Counted from the first letter of the stretch, positions 1 to 9,768 are shown. The stretch is 64,000 nt of DNA from Burkholderia sp. H160 (GCA_000173575.1 ABYL01000021.1:1-64000), one strand, 5' to 3'. Numbers and translations are program-made. The notes: a model not told the origin generated them from the letters alone.

Positions 1-617
1 TATGTATGGTGCTAATTTATAATGGCAAACTTAACAACGTGAATTTAAGAATGCCCCTAACCTCGGGGCGACCCACAATCGAGCTTACTACGAGCAGGCG
101 CGTCTACGAATCGCTAAAAAGAGCGTCGGCTGTCGGTTATGTGTAAGCTGGACGTCAGATCGAAGTCGGCTGCGCTTCTACACGAAGCAGAAGTCGATCA
201 TGCAACGCTGGCCGGAGAGCACCGAAACGGGCGCCAATTTTCGATGCCTGTGGATAATTGGCCGTCCGCGAATCTGTGCATCGATCGAGTGGAGTCGGCG
301 AGAGCCGTCTCCACAAGTGATTTTTTCGCCCATTTGTGGCAGTGCCTCGGTCGCAACGAACCAATTTTCGATCTGTGCACGCGCAGCGCTCTCTTCGCTT
401 CGATTGCTCCACAGGCTCATGCTCAGCGATGATGTGAAGTCGAGACCAACGTTCCTCGCCCCAACTTGCCCGGACAGAATGTGGTGTCCGGCGGCCTCGT
501 CCTGCGACCGCCCGCATATCACGCGCACATGTTCGACCCTGAATGCGTTACCCTCATCGTCAAAGAGCCGATGCCGAAAGCGAGACCACCGCCATTGCGA
601 CCAAAGGTGGCGCGGCG
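1..617. other. No recognisable gene
   Basis: This stretch has several overlapping open frames on both strands, but none gives a protein I recognise and none has a convincing ribosome binding site. Given the wreckage directly downstream, decayed sequence is the likeliest explanation. Confidence 0.4.
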
Positions 618-980
618 CTAGCGACGCGAACTAATCGGGATCTTCCGCACGCGCCCCCAAAGGATGAAGGTGAAAAGCGCCAACAGCACCAGGTTCAGAG
701 GGATGACCTGCGCCTCCGCGCGCGATACGTGGAAAACAATCGCTGAAACCTGCAACAGTGAGCATCCAAAGGCGGCCCAAACCGTAAGTCGGGGCTGGAT
801 TCTCGTGAGAGCTGGCAACAGTATGCCGATGCCGCCGAGCGCATCGATCAGTCCCATGCAACGTAAGAACGCGGGCGACACCTGCCCCCCGGCCATACCC
901 ACATGGCCGCCAGATGTTCGATGGGCATCAATAACTTCGTGCACCCGAAGGTGATGAAAGCCACAAAGAAGACTTTGCGC
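618..980 (-). pseudogene. DoxX-like membrane protein, frameshifted
   Basis: The minus strand encodes a DoxX/DoxX-like small membrane protein in two frames. The first part (about 905-980) reads VAFITFGCTKLL followed by MPIEHLAAMW, the usual first membrane segment and linker. The reading then has to shift frame near 900 to continue with GLIDALGGIGILLPALT and the following hydrophobic segments down to the stop at 618. Members are normally about 120-130 residues with four membrane spans, so nearly all of the family length is present and a single frameshift breaks it. Function in the family is poorly defined (quinone-linked or redox membrane roles). It lies beside transposase fragments, which fits local decay. 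Confidence 0.6.
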
Positions 981-984
981 TCCC

Positions 985-1095
985 CACAGTGCGACCCATT
1001 ACTGGGCCCGTGTCCTGGAGCGGTATGGTCACGACGTGCGGCTCATCGCAGCCCAGTTCGTTCGACCATTGGTGAAGTCGAACAAGGATGACGTA
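985..1095 (+). pseudogene. IS110-family transposase fragment
   Basis: A short plus-strand stretch reads HYWARVLERYGHDVRLIAAQ and then a PLVKSNKDD motif. This is the conserved segment of the IS110 transposase RuvC-like domain (typically AHYWAR...GH.V.LM.PQFVKPYVK..KND). Nothing before or after continues the family sequence, so about 37 codons of an originally roughly 340-codon gene remain. It marks past insertion activity here. Confidence 0.6.
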
Positions 1096-1451
1096 GTGTG
1101 TCCTTGGTTACAGGGGCAACTCCAGTAGCAATCACTCTCTATCAACAACTGGCCCGTGCGGTTCCGATATGTGCGTCCATGTAGCATTGACAATGCCTCG
1201 CTGGGTATCACTTTGCCATCGCCCTGCCAAAACGTCGGTTCTTCAGCGAAGTCGAGTCAATGACGATAGCGAACGTCGCCCATCGGCAATCGCTCGTAGG
1301 GAGCGTGGATTTCCCGCATGCCAGTCATCTCAACATCACGCTCGATCCCGAGCAGAATCCCTCTTTTTTTGGTTCTTCGTAGAAAAGCGCGGAGCGATTT
1401 TCACCAATTGCGTAACCTGATACCTGAATTCAGGGGACATCAGGGAGGAGA
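1096..1451. other. Intergenic, no gene seen
   Basis: Between the IS110 remnant and the ISL3 transposase I see no coding signal I can support. The stretch beginning GGTTCTTCG at 1371 resembles the left end of some ISL3 elements, but I found no matching right end. Confidence 0.3.
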
Positions 1452-2674
1452 TTGCTCGATCGCAAGGCACTGCAGGCGCTGGGGTTGCTGGAAGGGCTAC
1501 CGGCTGGAACGCGTAGAGTGGCCGCAGGGCGAGAACCACACGCTTTCGCTTTATCTGAAACCGGTGGGCCGGGTCATGCATTGTGAGCAATGCGGAGCGC
1601 GTTGTTCGCAGATTCATGAGACGACAGTGCGACGCGTGCGTAATCTGCCACTGTTCGAATATCGGGTAGTGCTGCACGTGCCCCGCCGCCGGGTCTGGTG
1701 CGAGAGCTGTGGTGGTCCACGGCTGGAGAAGCTGGAGTGGCTGGGCCGCTACCAGCGGGTAACGGAGCGCTTTGCCAAGGCGTGCGAGAAGTTATTGCAG
1801 GCGGCCAGCGTACAGGCGGTGGCCGCCTTCTACGATCTGGACTGGCACACGGTCAAGTCGATCGACAAGATGCGCCTGCGTGCCCGTGCGGCCGACCCGG
1901 ACTGGTCGGCGATCCGCTATCTGGCGATGGACGAGTTCGCGCTGCATAAGGGCCACCGCTACGCCACGGTGGTGGTCGATCCGATCGGCCGCCAGGTGCT
2001 ATGGATCGGGCCGGGGCGCTCGCGCGAAACGGCCCGGGCCTTCTTCGAGCAGCTTCCTGAAGGCGTCGCTGGGCGCATCGAGGCAGTTGCCATCGATATG
2101 ACGACGGCGTATGAGCTGGAGATAAACGCGCATTGCCCACAGGCCGAGGTTGTCTACGACCTGTTCCACGTCGTCGCCAAATACGGGCGTGAAGTCATCG
2201 ATCGCGTGCGCGTCGATCAAGCCAACCAGCTTCGCCATGACAGACCAGCGCGGAAGGTCCTGAAGTCCAGTCGCTGGCTGCTGCTGCGCGACCGCCGCAA
2301 CCTGAAACCCGAGCAGTCGGTGCATCTGAGGGAGCTGCTGGCAGCAAACCAGCCGTTGTCATGCGTCTACGTGCTGCGCGACGAACTGAAACGGCTCTGG
2401 TTCTACCGCAAGCCTGCCTAGGCGCAATAGGCCTGGGGAGCAGTGGTTTGAGCAGGCCAGGCAAAGCGGTATCGCCGCCCTGCCACTGTTCGCACAGCGC
2501 CTGCAAGGCTACTGGCATGGAATCCTGGCGCGCTGCCGCCACTCACTCAACACCAGTGTCGTTGAAGGGATCAACAACACAATCAAGGTCATCAAGCGCC
2601 GGGCTTACGGGTACCGTGACGAGGAGTACTTCTTCCTCGAAATCCGCGCCGCGTTCCCCGGTAATCCTCGATGA
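1452..2674 (+). pseudogene. ISL3-family transposase, multiply broken
   Basis: The product is a DDE transposase of the ISL3 family. It has an N-terminal zinc-ribbon (CEQCGARC, then CESCGG) and a catalytic core with AMDEFALHKGHRYATVV and DLFHVVAKYGREV, and it ends with INNTIKVIKRRAYGYRD. The original start is probably the TTG at 1452, directly after AGGGAGGAG, reading LDRKALQALGLLEG. An extra G near 1493 then moves the frame. The main frame stays open to an in-frame TAG at 2419 (expected Trp), a second TAG follows, and an extra G near 2437 shifts the end to a stop at 2674. So there are two frameshifts and two nonsense codons in about 400 codons, and the element is dead. No terminal inverted repeats were confirmed. 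Confidence 0.85.
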
Positions 2675-2815
2675 ACCCTTTTTTATGGGCTCGGCGATGC
2701 CGTCGCTCGCCCATGTCAAATGATGAGTGCGGAGGCTTGGCGCCTCGGTCGACTGCTCGACATGCGATCATCGCGTTAGCCGCCCCACAATGCGGGAAGC
2801 GTGCGAGTCGTTGCC

Positions 2816-3532
2816 CTAGCGGCGCACATTTTCGCCCTTACGCTGCCAAGTCTGGAGAAGAGCACGCGTTTGCGCGCTTACATTCGCCTTCACAAACTCA
2901 GCGTTTTGACCATCGATGTTGCTCCACCCAAGCGTCGACAACGTCGATTCGCGATGGACATGGAAAGCGAGGAACTGTCCAAACAGGCTGATCATCCTGA
3001 CCGCTGTCACCGGGTCCGTTTCGGGTTTTCCAGTAATGCGCGCGAGGAGTGCAATGCTTACGCTGTTCAACGGCGTGCGCAAGCGCTCCTGCAGGATCCG
3101 GGAGCCGACTTCCGGTTCGCCGCCGGCCTGTTCCCGAGCAAAGAAAAGCCGCCGGTCTGTATTGCTGCTCTTCATGAACATCAGGTCGGCAATCGTGCAT
3201 TGCAAATCGACGAACGTATCGATCAATGCGCGCACGGACGCTTCGCGTTCGAGCAACCGCCGCGCTCGCATCAGCGCCGGCTCGAGGGCCTGCAACGCCT
3301 CCTCGGTGATTGCTTCCACGCAGGCGCGGTACACCCCTTCCTTGTTTTCGAAGTGGTACTGCAGCGCCGGCGCATTGACGCCCGCGCGCGCCGCGATCTC
3401 GCGCGTTGATGCGCCCGCAAATCCATGCTGGCCAAAGAGATAGATCGCGGCGTCGATGATCTTGCTGCGAGTCTCGTCGCCGCATGCATAGCCGCCTTCA
3501 GTCGAACGGCGGAGTCGTCGGGATTCGCTCAT
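2816..3532 (-). CDS. TetR-family regulator, CerR/DUF1956 C-terminal type
   Basis: A 238-residue TetR-family repressor. The N-terminal helix-turn-helix is clear at about residues 20-65: RSKIIDAAIYLFGQHGFAG, STREIAARAGVNAPALQYHF and ENKEGVYRACVEAI. The C-terminal half resembles the YbiH/CerR (DUF1956) ligand domain, with MFMKSSNTDRRLFFAREQ. It is divergent from an emrAB-oprM type operon, 99 bp away, and the shared region holds two perfect inverted repeats overlapping a good sigma-70 promoter. By analogy with such pairs it most likely represses the pump and itself and is released by a toxic ligand. The effector cannot be read from sequence. The start at 3532 lacks a strong Shine-Dalgarno sequence. 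Confidence 0.9.
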   Translation of the reverse strand: MSESRRLRRSTEGGYACGDETRSKIIDAAIYLFGQHGFAGASTREIAARAGVNAPALQYHFENKEGVYRACVEAITEEALQALEPALMRARRLLEREASVRALIDTFVDLQCTIADLMFMKSSNTDRRLFFAREQAGGEPEVGSRILQERLRTPLNSVSIALLARITGKPETDPVTAVRMISLFGQFLAFHVHRESTLSTLGWSNIDGQNAEFVKANVSAQTRALLQTWQRKGENVRR

Positions 3533-3569
3533 GAGGGTGTGTGATCTCGGGTTCTCGAAAATATATCAC

Positions 3570-3598
3570 TTGACACAATTATTCCGAGTGAAATAATT
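3570..3598 (+). promoter_or_regulatory. Sigma-70-like promoter of the efflux operon
   Basis: A consensus TTGACA (3570-3575) is followed after 17 bp by ATAATT (3593-3598), 34 bp before the emrA-like start codon. It overlaps the inverted repeats described separately, the arrangement expected for TetR-type repression. Confidence 0.6.
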
Positions 3599-3614
3599 CG
3601 TCCAATCGGAATAA
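3577..3614. promoter_or_regulatory. Two nested inverted repeats, candidate TetR operators
   Basis: Two perfect dyads overlap. AATTATT (3577-3583) pairs with AATAATT (3592-3598) across 8 bp, covering the spacer and -10 element. TTATTCCGA (3579-3587) pairs with TCGGAATAA (3606-3614) across 18 bp. Both lie in the 99-bp region between the TetR gene and the efflux operon. Either could be the operator; the sharing of bases suggests competing or alternative occupancy. Confidence 0.5.
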
Positions 3615-3631
3615 ATGGGGTTTTCCTTACT

Positions 3632-4768
3632 ATGTCGACGACAGCAGTAGCGCCGGGGCGTGAGGCCCGCGGCGCGGCGCAGGACGCCCAAACGCGTAAC
3701 GGGAAGCGCCTTATCGCGATCGGGCTCGCGCTGGCCGGACTCGTCGGAGGAGCATTCTGGGGTGGCCACTGGTGGCTCGTCGGACGTTTCATTGAAAGCA
3801 CGGATGATGCTTACCTCACGGCGGACAGCGTGACGGTCGCACCCAAAGTAAGCGGCTATGTCACCGATGTCTTTGTCGCCGACAATCAGGCCGTGCAAGT
3901 TGGACAGCCGCTGGTGCGGCTCGACACGCGCCAGTATCAAGCAGCGCTCGAGCAGGCCAGTGCGACGATCGATGCGCGCAACGCCGACATCGAGCACGCA
4001 AAAGCGCAACTTACGCAGCAACGGGCAAACATCGCGCAAGCCGCGGCCCAAGAGGAGGTCGCGCGTGTAAATCTTGGGCATGCGCAGGACGAAGTCACGC
4101 GCTACACACCGCTTGCGGCTACTGGCGCAGAGACTGCAGAGCGCCTTTCAGAACTCAAAAGCAATCGCGATCAGGCGCAGGCGACCGTCGCGGCGGACCA
4201 CGCGGCTACCGAGTCAGCGCGCTCGCAGATCGGAGCAGTGACAGCGCAGCTCGGTCAGGCGCACGCGCAACTCGAAGCGGCGCGCGCAAGTGCAGCCCAG
4301 TCCCAACTCGATCTCGAGAACACGGTCATCCGGAGCTCGATCGCCGGCCGCGTTGGCGACCGCTCAGTGCGCGTCGGCCAATTTGTTCAGCCCGGCACCC
4401 GCATGCTCTCCGTCGTGCCAGTGCAGGACACTTACCTCACCGCTAATTTCAAGGAAACGCAGATCGGCCGAATGAGAGTTGGCCAACCGGTCGAAATTTC
4501 TGTCGATGCGTTGTCCGGACACACGCTGCATGGTGTCGTCGATAGCTTTGCACCGGGCACGGGCTCGCAGTTCTCGTTGCTCCCGGCAGAAAACGCAACA
4601 GGCAACTTCACCAAGATCGTTCAACGCGTGCCAGTGCGCATTCACCTCGAAACCGGCCCTGAAACTCACAAGGTATTGCTGCCCGGCATGTCGGTGACCG
4701 CCAGGGTCGACACCCGCTCTTCGCGCGACGACGATCGCCGTATCGACGCCGAGAACCATCGTGAGTAA
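3632..4768 (+). CDS. emrA: HlyD/EmrA-family periplasmic adaptor of a multidrug efflux pump
   Basis: A 378-residue membrane fusion protein. It has a short cytoplasmic N-terminus and one membrane anchor at about residues 26-52 (IAIGLALAGLVGG), then the biotinyl-lipoyl-like half motif ESTDDAYLTADSVTVAPKVSGYV. A long alanine/glutamine-rich alpha-helical hairpin (about 95-225) follows, then the second lipoyl half (SSIAGRVGDRSVRVGQFV) and a beta-barrel domain. In the family it bridges an inner-membrane DHA2 transporter and an outer-membrane channel. The next gene starts inside its last codons (8-bp overlap) and the channel gene follows, so all three parts are co-transcribed. Substrates are unknown; EmrA relatives handle hydrophobic drugs and uncouplers. 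Confidence 0.93.
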   Translation: MSTTAVAPGREARGAAQDAQTRNGKRLIAIGLALAGLVGGAFWGGHWWLVGRFIESTDDAYLTADSVTVAPKVSGYVTDVFVADNQAVQVGQPLVRLDTRQYQAALEQASATIDARNADIEHAKAQLTQQRANIAQAAAQEEVARVNLGHAQDEVTRYTPLAATGAETAERLSELKSNRDQAQATVAADHAATESARSQIGAVTAQLGQAHAQLEAARASAAQSQLDLENTVIRSSIAGRVGDRSVRVGQFVQPGTRMLSVVPVQDTYLTANFKETQIGRMRVGQPVEISVDALSGHTLHGVVDSFAPGTGSQFSLLPAENATGNFTKIVQRVPVRIHLETGPETHKVLLPGMSVTARVDTRSSRDDDRRIDAENHRE

Positions 4769-6365
4769 TTCCACGGCCGGATCCGCCGCAAGCGGAATGC
4801 GCCCGCTTGCGCACGGCGAGCGCGCCAGCACGTCCGACTGGATCGCAGTGGCCGCAGGGGCGCTTGGCGCGCTGATTGCAACACTCGACATCTCCATCAC
4901 CAACTCGGCGCTGCCGCAAATTACCGGAGAGATCGGCGCAACGGGCACGGAAGGCACATGGATTTCCACTGGCTATCTGATGTCCGAGATCGTGATGATC
5001 CCCCTCGCCGCGTGGCTCACGCGCGTGTTCGGCCTTCGCAATTTCCTGCTTGTGAATTCGACGCTGTTCATCGGCTTCTCGATGATGTGCGGCTGGTCAA
5101 ACTCGCTCGGCGTCATGATCGCCGGCCGTATCGGTCAAGGTTTTACCGGCGGTGCAATGATTCCGACAGCGCAGACCATCATCCGTACCCGTTTGCCCCC
5201 TTCGCAATTGCCCGTGGGCATGACGGTGTTCGGCCTCACCGCGCTACTGGGCCCTCTGTTCGGACCGGTGGTCGGCGGCTGGCTCGCGGAGAACATCACC
5301 TGGAACTGGTGCTTCTTCGTCAATCTGCCCGTTTGCCTCGCGCTTATCACGCTGTTGCTTGCCGGACTTGAACCCGATAGGCCCCACTGGGAAGCGTTTC
5401 TCAAGGCGGACTGGCTGGGAATCCTCGGCCTCGCCATCGGCCTGAGCTCACTCACAGTGGTGCTCGAGGAAGGTCAGCGCGAACGCTGGTTCGAATCGCA
5501 GATGATCGTCGCCTTGACCTGCGTCTCCCTATCCGGCATGGCGTTGATCGCGATTTCGCAGTTGACCGCCAAAAAGCCGATTCTGCGTCTGTCGCTGATG
5601 CGCAATGCCAGCTTTGCGAGCGTCAACGTCATCGTCTTCATCGTAGGGGCTGGACTGTACGGCATCTCCTACCTGCTGCCGCAGTTCCTCAGCCAGGTGG
5701 CCGGCTACAACGCGCAACAGTCCGGCATGGTCATGCTGCTCTCCGGCCTTCCCGCCATTATGGCCATGCCGATATTGCCCCGCCTGCTGGGCAAGGTCGA
5801 CAGCCGGGCGCTCGTCATTCTCGGTCTGATCGTTTTCGCGTGGAGTTGCATGCTCGACACTACGCTGACTGCGCAAAGCGTCGGCGATGATTTCACCTGG
5901 TCGCAGCTGCTGCGCGGCATCGGCCAGATTCTCGCGATGATGCCCCTCAATCAGGCAGCAATGGCCGCGGTCTCGCGCGAGGAGTCGGGCGATGCGGCTG
6001 GTCTCTTCAACATGGCCCGCAACCTGGGCGGCTCGGTGGGTCTTGCGATCATCGGTACGCTGATCGACCGACGCGAGACCTTTCACACGGCCGTGCTGCG
6101 CGAATCGATCACGAACAATTCGCTCAAAGGCCAGGAACGCATCATCGAAAGCGCGGCAAGCTTCTTCGCCCAGACCGGCGACATAGCCCACGCGAAGATG
6201 CAGGCGCTTGGCCAGCTCGCCCAGCAGATTCAGGTTCAGTCGACGGTCATTACTTATTCCGAAACCTTTTGGGTGCTGGGCGTCGCACTGCTTGCGTGCA
6301 TTCCGCTCGCTTTCCTGCTTAAAAAGCCGCGTCCGGGCGCAAGTGCGTCTGTCGCGGGTCATTGA
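4761..6365 (+). CDS. emrB: DHA2-family MFS drug:H+ antiporter (EmrB-like)
   Basis: A 534-residue, 14-span major facilitator of the DHA2 family. The start is a GTG at 4761 overlapping the adaptor gene by 8 bp. Family signatures seen are LDISITNSALPQITGEIG in span 1, motif A-like WLTRVFGLRNFLL, and motif C-like LTALLGPLFGPVVGGWLAE in span 5 (antiporter motif), followed by NWCFFVNLPVC. It exports compounds across the inner membrane using the proton gradient and works with the adaptor before it and the outer-membrane channel after it. The late segment between spans 13 and 14 is a soluble loop (about 430-500). Nothing looks damaged. Confidence 0.94.
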   Translation: MSNSTAGSAASGMRPLAHGERASTSDWIAVAAGALGALIATLDISITNSALPQITGEIGATGTEGTWISTGYLMSEIVMIPLAAWLTRVFGLRNFLLVNSTLFIGFSMMCGWSNSLGVMIAGRIGQGFTGGAMIPTAQTIIRTRLPPSQLPVGMTVFGLTALLGPLFGPVVGGWLAENITWNWCFFVNLPVCLALITLLLAGLEPDRPHWEAFLKADWLGILGLAIGLSSLTVVLEEGQRERWFESQMIVALTCVSLSGMALIAISQLTAKKPILRLSLMRNASFASVNVIVFIVGAGLYGISYLLPQFLSQVAGYNAQQSGMVMLLSGLPAIMAMPILPRLLGKVDSRALVILGLIVFAWSCMLDTTLTAQSVGDDFTWSQLLRGIGQILAMMPLNQAAMAAVSREESGDAAGLFNMARNLGGSVGLAIIGTLIDRRETFHTAVLRESITNNSLKGQERIIESAASFFAQTGDIAHAKMQALGQLAQQIQVQSTVITYSETFWVLGVALLACIPLAFLLKKPRPGASASVAGH

Positions 6366-6382
6366 ATCCTCACGGTTTGAAC

Positions 6383-7852
6383 ATGACGGCAATTCGCTCG
6401 TTCCGCCCTACCCTCTGCACGTTCGCGGTCGCCTGTGCAACCGGACTGTTATCCGCCTGCACGGTGGGCCCCAACTATCGGGGCGCGCCTGCGGTGGCGC
6501 CTGAAGCGGCGAGCGCCGCGACGTTCGTGCGCACGCCGGCGAAAGGGAACGTGACGTCGGCCCCTGCGCCCCGTCAATGGTGGCTCGCGCTCGACGATCC
6601 GCAATTGAATACGCTCGTCGCAGCCGCGTTTGCGCATAACCCCGATCTGCGCGCAGCGCAGGCACGTTTGCGTGCATCGCGGGCGCAATTGCAGCAGCAA
6701 CGTGCGGCGGAGTTTCCGAAGCTCACCGCTGACGCGGCCGCTGTGCGCACGCGTGAGCCCGATCTGAGCGCGTTCTCGTCCGGTTCGGGCTCGAGTGCGG
6801 CGTCGTCCGGGCGTGGACCGCTGTCGCTCTATACCGCAGGCTTCGATGCGTCGTGGGAAATTGATCTTTTCGGCGGCACGCGTCGCGCAATCGAAGCCGC
6901 GAGCGCGCAATCCGAAGCGGTCGACGCGGATCTCGCCGATGCGCAGGTGTCGTTGGCAGCCGAGGTCGCCGAGGCGTACATTAGCTTGCGGGATCAGCAG
7001 CAACGCCTTGCGATAGCGCAACGCACTGCCGATTTACAGCAGCAGATGTTCGCGCTCACCGAACAGCGCCGAGCCGGCGGCACGGCGGCCGATGTCGACG
7101 TCGAGCGGCTAACCACGCAAGTCGAGAACACGCGCGCAACGCTGATGCCACTCGCAGCGCAGGTGGAGATTTCGCTCGATCAGCTCGCGGTGCTGACTGG
7201 CAAGGCACCGGGTGCGCTCGACGCGGAACTCGCCGGATCGCACGCACTGCCGACGGTGCCCGCAAGCGTGCCAGTCAGCGACCCCGCGTCGATGCTGTCG
7301 CAGCGTCCGGACATCCGCGCTGCCGAGCGCCGTCTGGCGTCCAGCAATGCTCAAATCGGCGAGCACATCGCCGACTTCTTCCCGAAGCTCACGCTCTATG
7401 GCGACCTGAGCTTTACAGCCGGGGATCCGGCCCATCTCTTTCGCAAGGCGAATGCGACCTGGCTCGGTGCACCCTATCTGTCGTGGAACGTATTCGACTT
7501 CGGTCGCACGCTCGGTGCAGTGCACGGCGCCGAGGCGTCACGCGACGAGGCGATCGCCAATTACGAAAAGTCCGTCCTCGCTGCCCTTCAGGACGCAAAT
7601 GACGGTCTGTCGCGCTTCGGCCATCAACGCGAACATCTGGCGACGTTGCAGAAAGTCCAGGCATCGGCTGTGCGCTCGGCGGACCTGACGCGCCAGCGAT
7701 ATCGCGCAGGCACTACGAGTCTGGTCGATCTACTCGACACGCAGCGAGTGGAATTCGCCGCGCAGCAGGATGTGGTGTCCGGTCAGGCTGAACTGCTCAA
7801 GGATTTTGTCTCACTTCAAAAAAGCCTTGGGCTTGGATGGAGCCAGTCATAG
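6383..7852 (+). CDS. NodT-type outer-membrane efflux lipoprotein (OprM/TolC superfamily)
   Basis: An outer-membrane channel subunit of the RND/NodT lipoprotein family, about 489 residues. A type II signal peptide ends in the lipobox LLSAC (Cys at about residue 26), followed by TVGPNY, the hallmark of this family. Two duplicated OEP repeats follow, with FDASWEIDLFG and the repeat-2 end WNVFDFGRTLGAVHGAEA. I prefer the ATG at 6383; a TTG at 6362 overlapping the emrB stop would add only seven residues. As third gene of the operon it gives the exit duct for the EmrAB pair. The common family length is 470-500, so it is complete. Confidence 0.93.
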   Translation: MTAIRSFRPTLCTFAVACATGLLSACTVGPNYRGAPAVAPEAASAATFVRTPAKGNVTSAPAPRQWWLALDDPQLNTLVAAAFAHNPDLRAAQARLRASRAQLQQQRAAEFPKLTADAAAVRTREPDLSAFSSGSGSSAASSGRGPLSLYTAGFDASWEIDLFGGTRRAIEAASAQSEAVDADLADAQVSLAAEVAEAYISLRDQQQRLAIAQRTADLQQQMFALTEQRRAGGTAADVDVERLTTQVENTRATLMPLAAQVEISLDQLAVLTGKAPGALDAELAGSHALPTVPASVPVSDPASMLSQRPDIRAAERRLASSNAQIGEHIADFFPKLTLYGDLSFTAGDPAHLFRKANATWLGAPYLSWNVFDFGRTLGAVHGAEASRDEAIANYEKSVLAALQDANDGLSRFGHQREHLATLQKVQASAVRSADLTRQRYRAGTTSLVDLLDTQRVEFAAQQDVVSGQAELLKDFVSLQKSLGLGWSQS

Positions 7853-7931
7853 GTCTAGCGCAGGGCCAAGCGGTCGTCCGGCGCCCCACCTTCTCGTACC
7901 TATCAAGGCTATCCGGCGTCCACCTCGCCCC

Positions 7932-8711
7932 TCAATCCCCGGTTGGCAGCGGAACGACCGTGAGACTGTCCTTGATTGCGGCGAAGACCACGGGCATCAG
8001 CGGCTCACTGTCGATCCCAGCCGCTCTCAGCGCGTGCCGGACAGTGACGATCTTGCTTGCCTCGTATTGACGTCTACTACCTACCGCCTCTTCGAAGGCG
8101 TTGGCCCGCTGGTTTGCCTCATCCGCATCGGCACTAACAAGCAATACGGCATTTGCAAGCACCAGATGACGCCGCCCGCCTCTGGTGTGCATCGCGGCCG
8201 GCTGCTGTCTCCAATACTGCGCCGTGCCAGCAATCTTGCGAGCGTCGGAGCCCACGACCCAGGCCAGATTGAAGCGGCCGTCGCAAAATGAACCGTCCAC
8301 TGCCTGGTGATGGGTCGTGACGCCGATGACGCGAAGCGCGCTGCCGATAACTTCGCATAGGTGCAGGTAGACCGCGTCGTTCATTTTGCTCGGTTGCTGC
8401 GCGACGGAATAGGTCAGGCTCAGGTTTAGAATCCCGGGGCCCTGCGGTACGAGGCCACCGCCCGACATACGCAGCCAGACTGGGCATCCGCTGCGCAGGA
8501 AAGCGGAGCGTGCAGATTCGAACTGGGGGTACCGCAGATAGCTGCGCGGTACCGCCAAGGACTTCGGCGCTTCCCATAGTTGAGCAACAGCGCTGCCACG
8601 TGCCGCCGAGTCCAGCAGGGTGAGTTCTGCCTGTAGGGGGTCGAGAATAGTCGGATCAGCTTTGATGAATTTGAATGACTTAACCAAAACGCTAGACAGC
8701 GCTCCTCTCAA
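7932..8711 (-). CDS. Lipoate-protein ligase A family protein (BPL/LplA fold)
   Basis: A 259-residue protein of the biotin/lipoate ligase superfamily. The key stretch is RMSGGGLVPQGPGILNLSLTY (about 100-120), matching the R-x-SGGG...G..N.S nucleotide/lipoate-binding loop of the LplA/LipM group. VDGSFCDGRFNLAWVVGSDARKIAGTAQYWR follows in pieces and contains the conserved lysine motif (DARKIAGTAQ). Such enzymes attach lipoate or octanoate to carrier domains such as GcvH or E2, or transfer between them. It converges on the efflux operon with 79 bp between the stops and has no functional partner next to it. The start is uncertain, since internal Met or Val codons could be used. Confidence 0.8.
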   Translation of the reverse strand: MRGALSSVLVKSFKFIKADPTILDPLQAELTLLDSAARGSAVAQLWEAPKSLAVPRSYLRYPQFESARSAFLRSGCPVWLRMSGGGLVPQGPGILNLSLTYSVAQQPSKMNDAVYLHLCEVIGSALRVIGVTTHHQAVDGSFCDGRFNLAWVVGSDARKIAGTAQYWRQQPAAMHTRGGRRHLVLANAVLLVSADADEANQRANAFEEAVGSRRQYEASKIVTVRHALRAAGIDSEPLMPVVFAAIKDSLTVVPLPTGD

Positions 8712-9219
8712 GAATCAAACTCATTCACACCGACGAGTTCGTTGGAAGACGGAATGTGCAAAGCTGACAAAAAAGGTCTCCATTGTCCCCGAACATATCG
8801 AGAATTTGACATCAGCTCCGAGGTCAGTCAATGTTCGCGTAGCATCGACGCGCGATGCTTCAGTGCGGTCCGGCTGAAAAGAGAAAGCTGAACTAAACGT
8901 TCCCCGATTCCAACGACAACCGTGATGTTTCAGAACAATGGGACAAGAAACCGTTGAGGCCTTCACGTCGTTACCGCACAGCCCTCTTTTCTGGCAGCCG
9001 CGTCTATGTCGAAGTTATGTCGAAGTCTAGCGAGAGGCACGTTGGCTTTGGATCGTTGGTTGCATATTCGTCGGATGACACATTGAAATTGGTCGATTGC
9101 GTGAGTTATCGAGCAGGCTGACTGCGAAACACTCACCGGCTCGTCGAAGACCTGTTCATGACCATTCCAGAGGATCATCTGCCCCTTCGGTATTTCTATC
9201 GACCTTGGAGACTTTTAGA
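8712..9219. other. Intergenic region, no gene seen
   Basis: About 500 bp between the lipoate ligase-like gene and the cupin gene. Short frames occur on both strands but none is convincing. It should hold the promoters of both flanking genes, which point away from each other; no operator was picked out. Confidence 0.4.
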
Positions 9220-9768
9220 ATGAACTATGAAGACGCAACGTCAGCAAAGAATTCCCGCCGCGGCATCGTAGTTTTCCGTGAACAAGAAGCCGAAACCTTT
9301 GACGAAGCGGGAGTGATGGCCAACCATAGTTCCAGCGTGGCGAACGCTGGAATACAAAAGATGATGGAGGCGGGGCTTGAAGAGGGTTATGTGATGAAGT
9401 GCCTGTTCCGGTCACCTGATCCCGATGGGTTCACTCTGACTTACATATGGTTCAAAGGTAACTACGCCCTTCCGATTCACACCCACAACACCGATTGTCT
9501 GTACTATGTGATCGCGGGCGAAATTCATCTCGGCAAACAGGTGCTTACCTGCGGTGATGGCTTCTTCTTGGGAGCTGACACTCCATACGGCTATAGCGTG
9601 GGACCACAAGGAGTCGAAATCCTCGAGTTCCGCAGTTCGACCCGGTTCGATATCACAGTTCGCGACGGGACGGACAAGGCTTGGGATCGGCTCGTCGCAA
9701 TCTGTGCAGCGAATCGCGACATCTGGAAGACACAGAAGCCGCCCGTACGACAACCCAAGGCGGCCTGA
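9220..9768 (+). CDS. Cupin-domain protein
   Basis: A 182-residue single-domain cupin. The start at 9220 has GGAG nine bases upstream. Cupin motif 1 is visible as PIHTHNTDCLYYVIAGEIHLG (about residues 85-105: HxH, then E), and motif 2 as GVEILEFRSSTRFD. The metal ligands H-x-H and the Glu after the turn are retained, so a mononuclear metal site is likely. Cupins range from dioxygenases and isomerases to sensor domains, and the sequence does not decide between them. The N-terminal 60 residues do not match the cupin fold proper. It stands alone between decayed genes. Confidence 0.75.
   Translation: MNYEDATSAKNSRRGIVVFREQEAETFDEAGVMANHSSSVANAGIQKMMEAGLEEGYVMKCLFRSPDPDGFTLTYIWFKGNYALPIHTHNTDCLYYVIAGEIHLGKQVLTCGDGFFLGADTPYGYSVGPQGVEILEFRSSTRFDITVRDGTDKAWDRLVAICAANRDIWKTQKPPVRQPKAA

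Noticed and set aside
1371-2700. Complete ISL3 element with terminal repeats
   Set aside because: A left-end-like GGTTCTTCG is visible, but no matching inverted right end or target duplication could be found.
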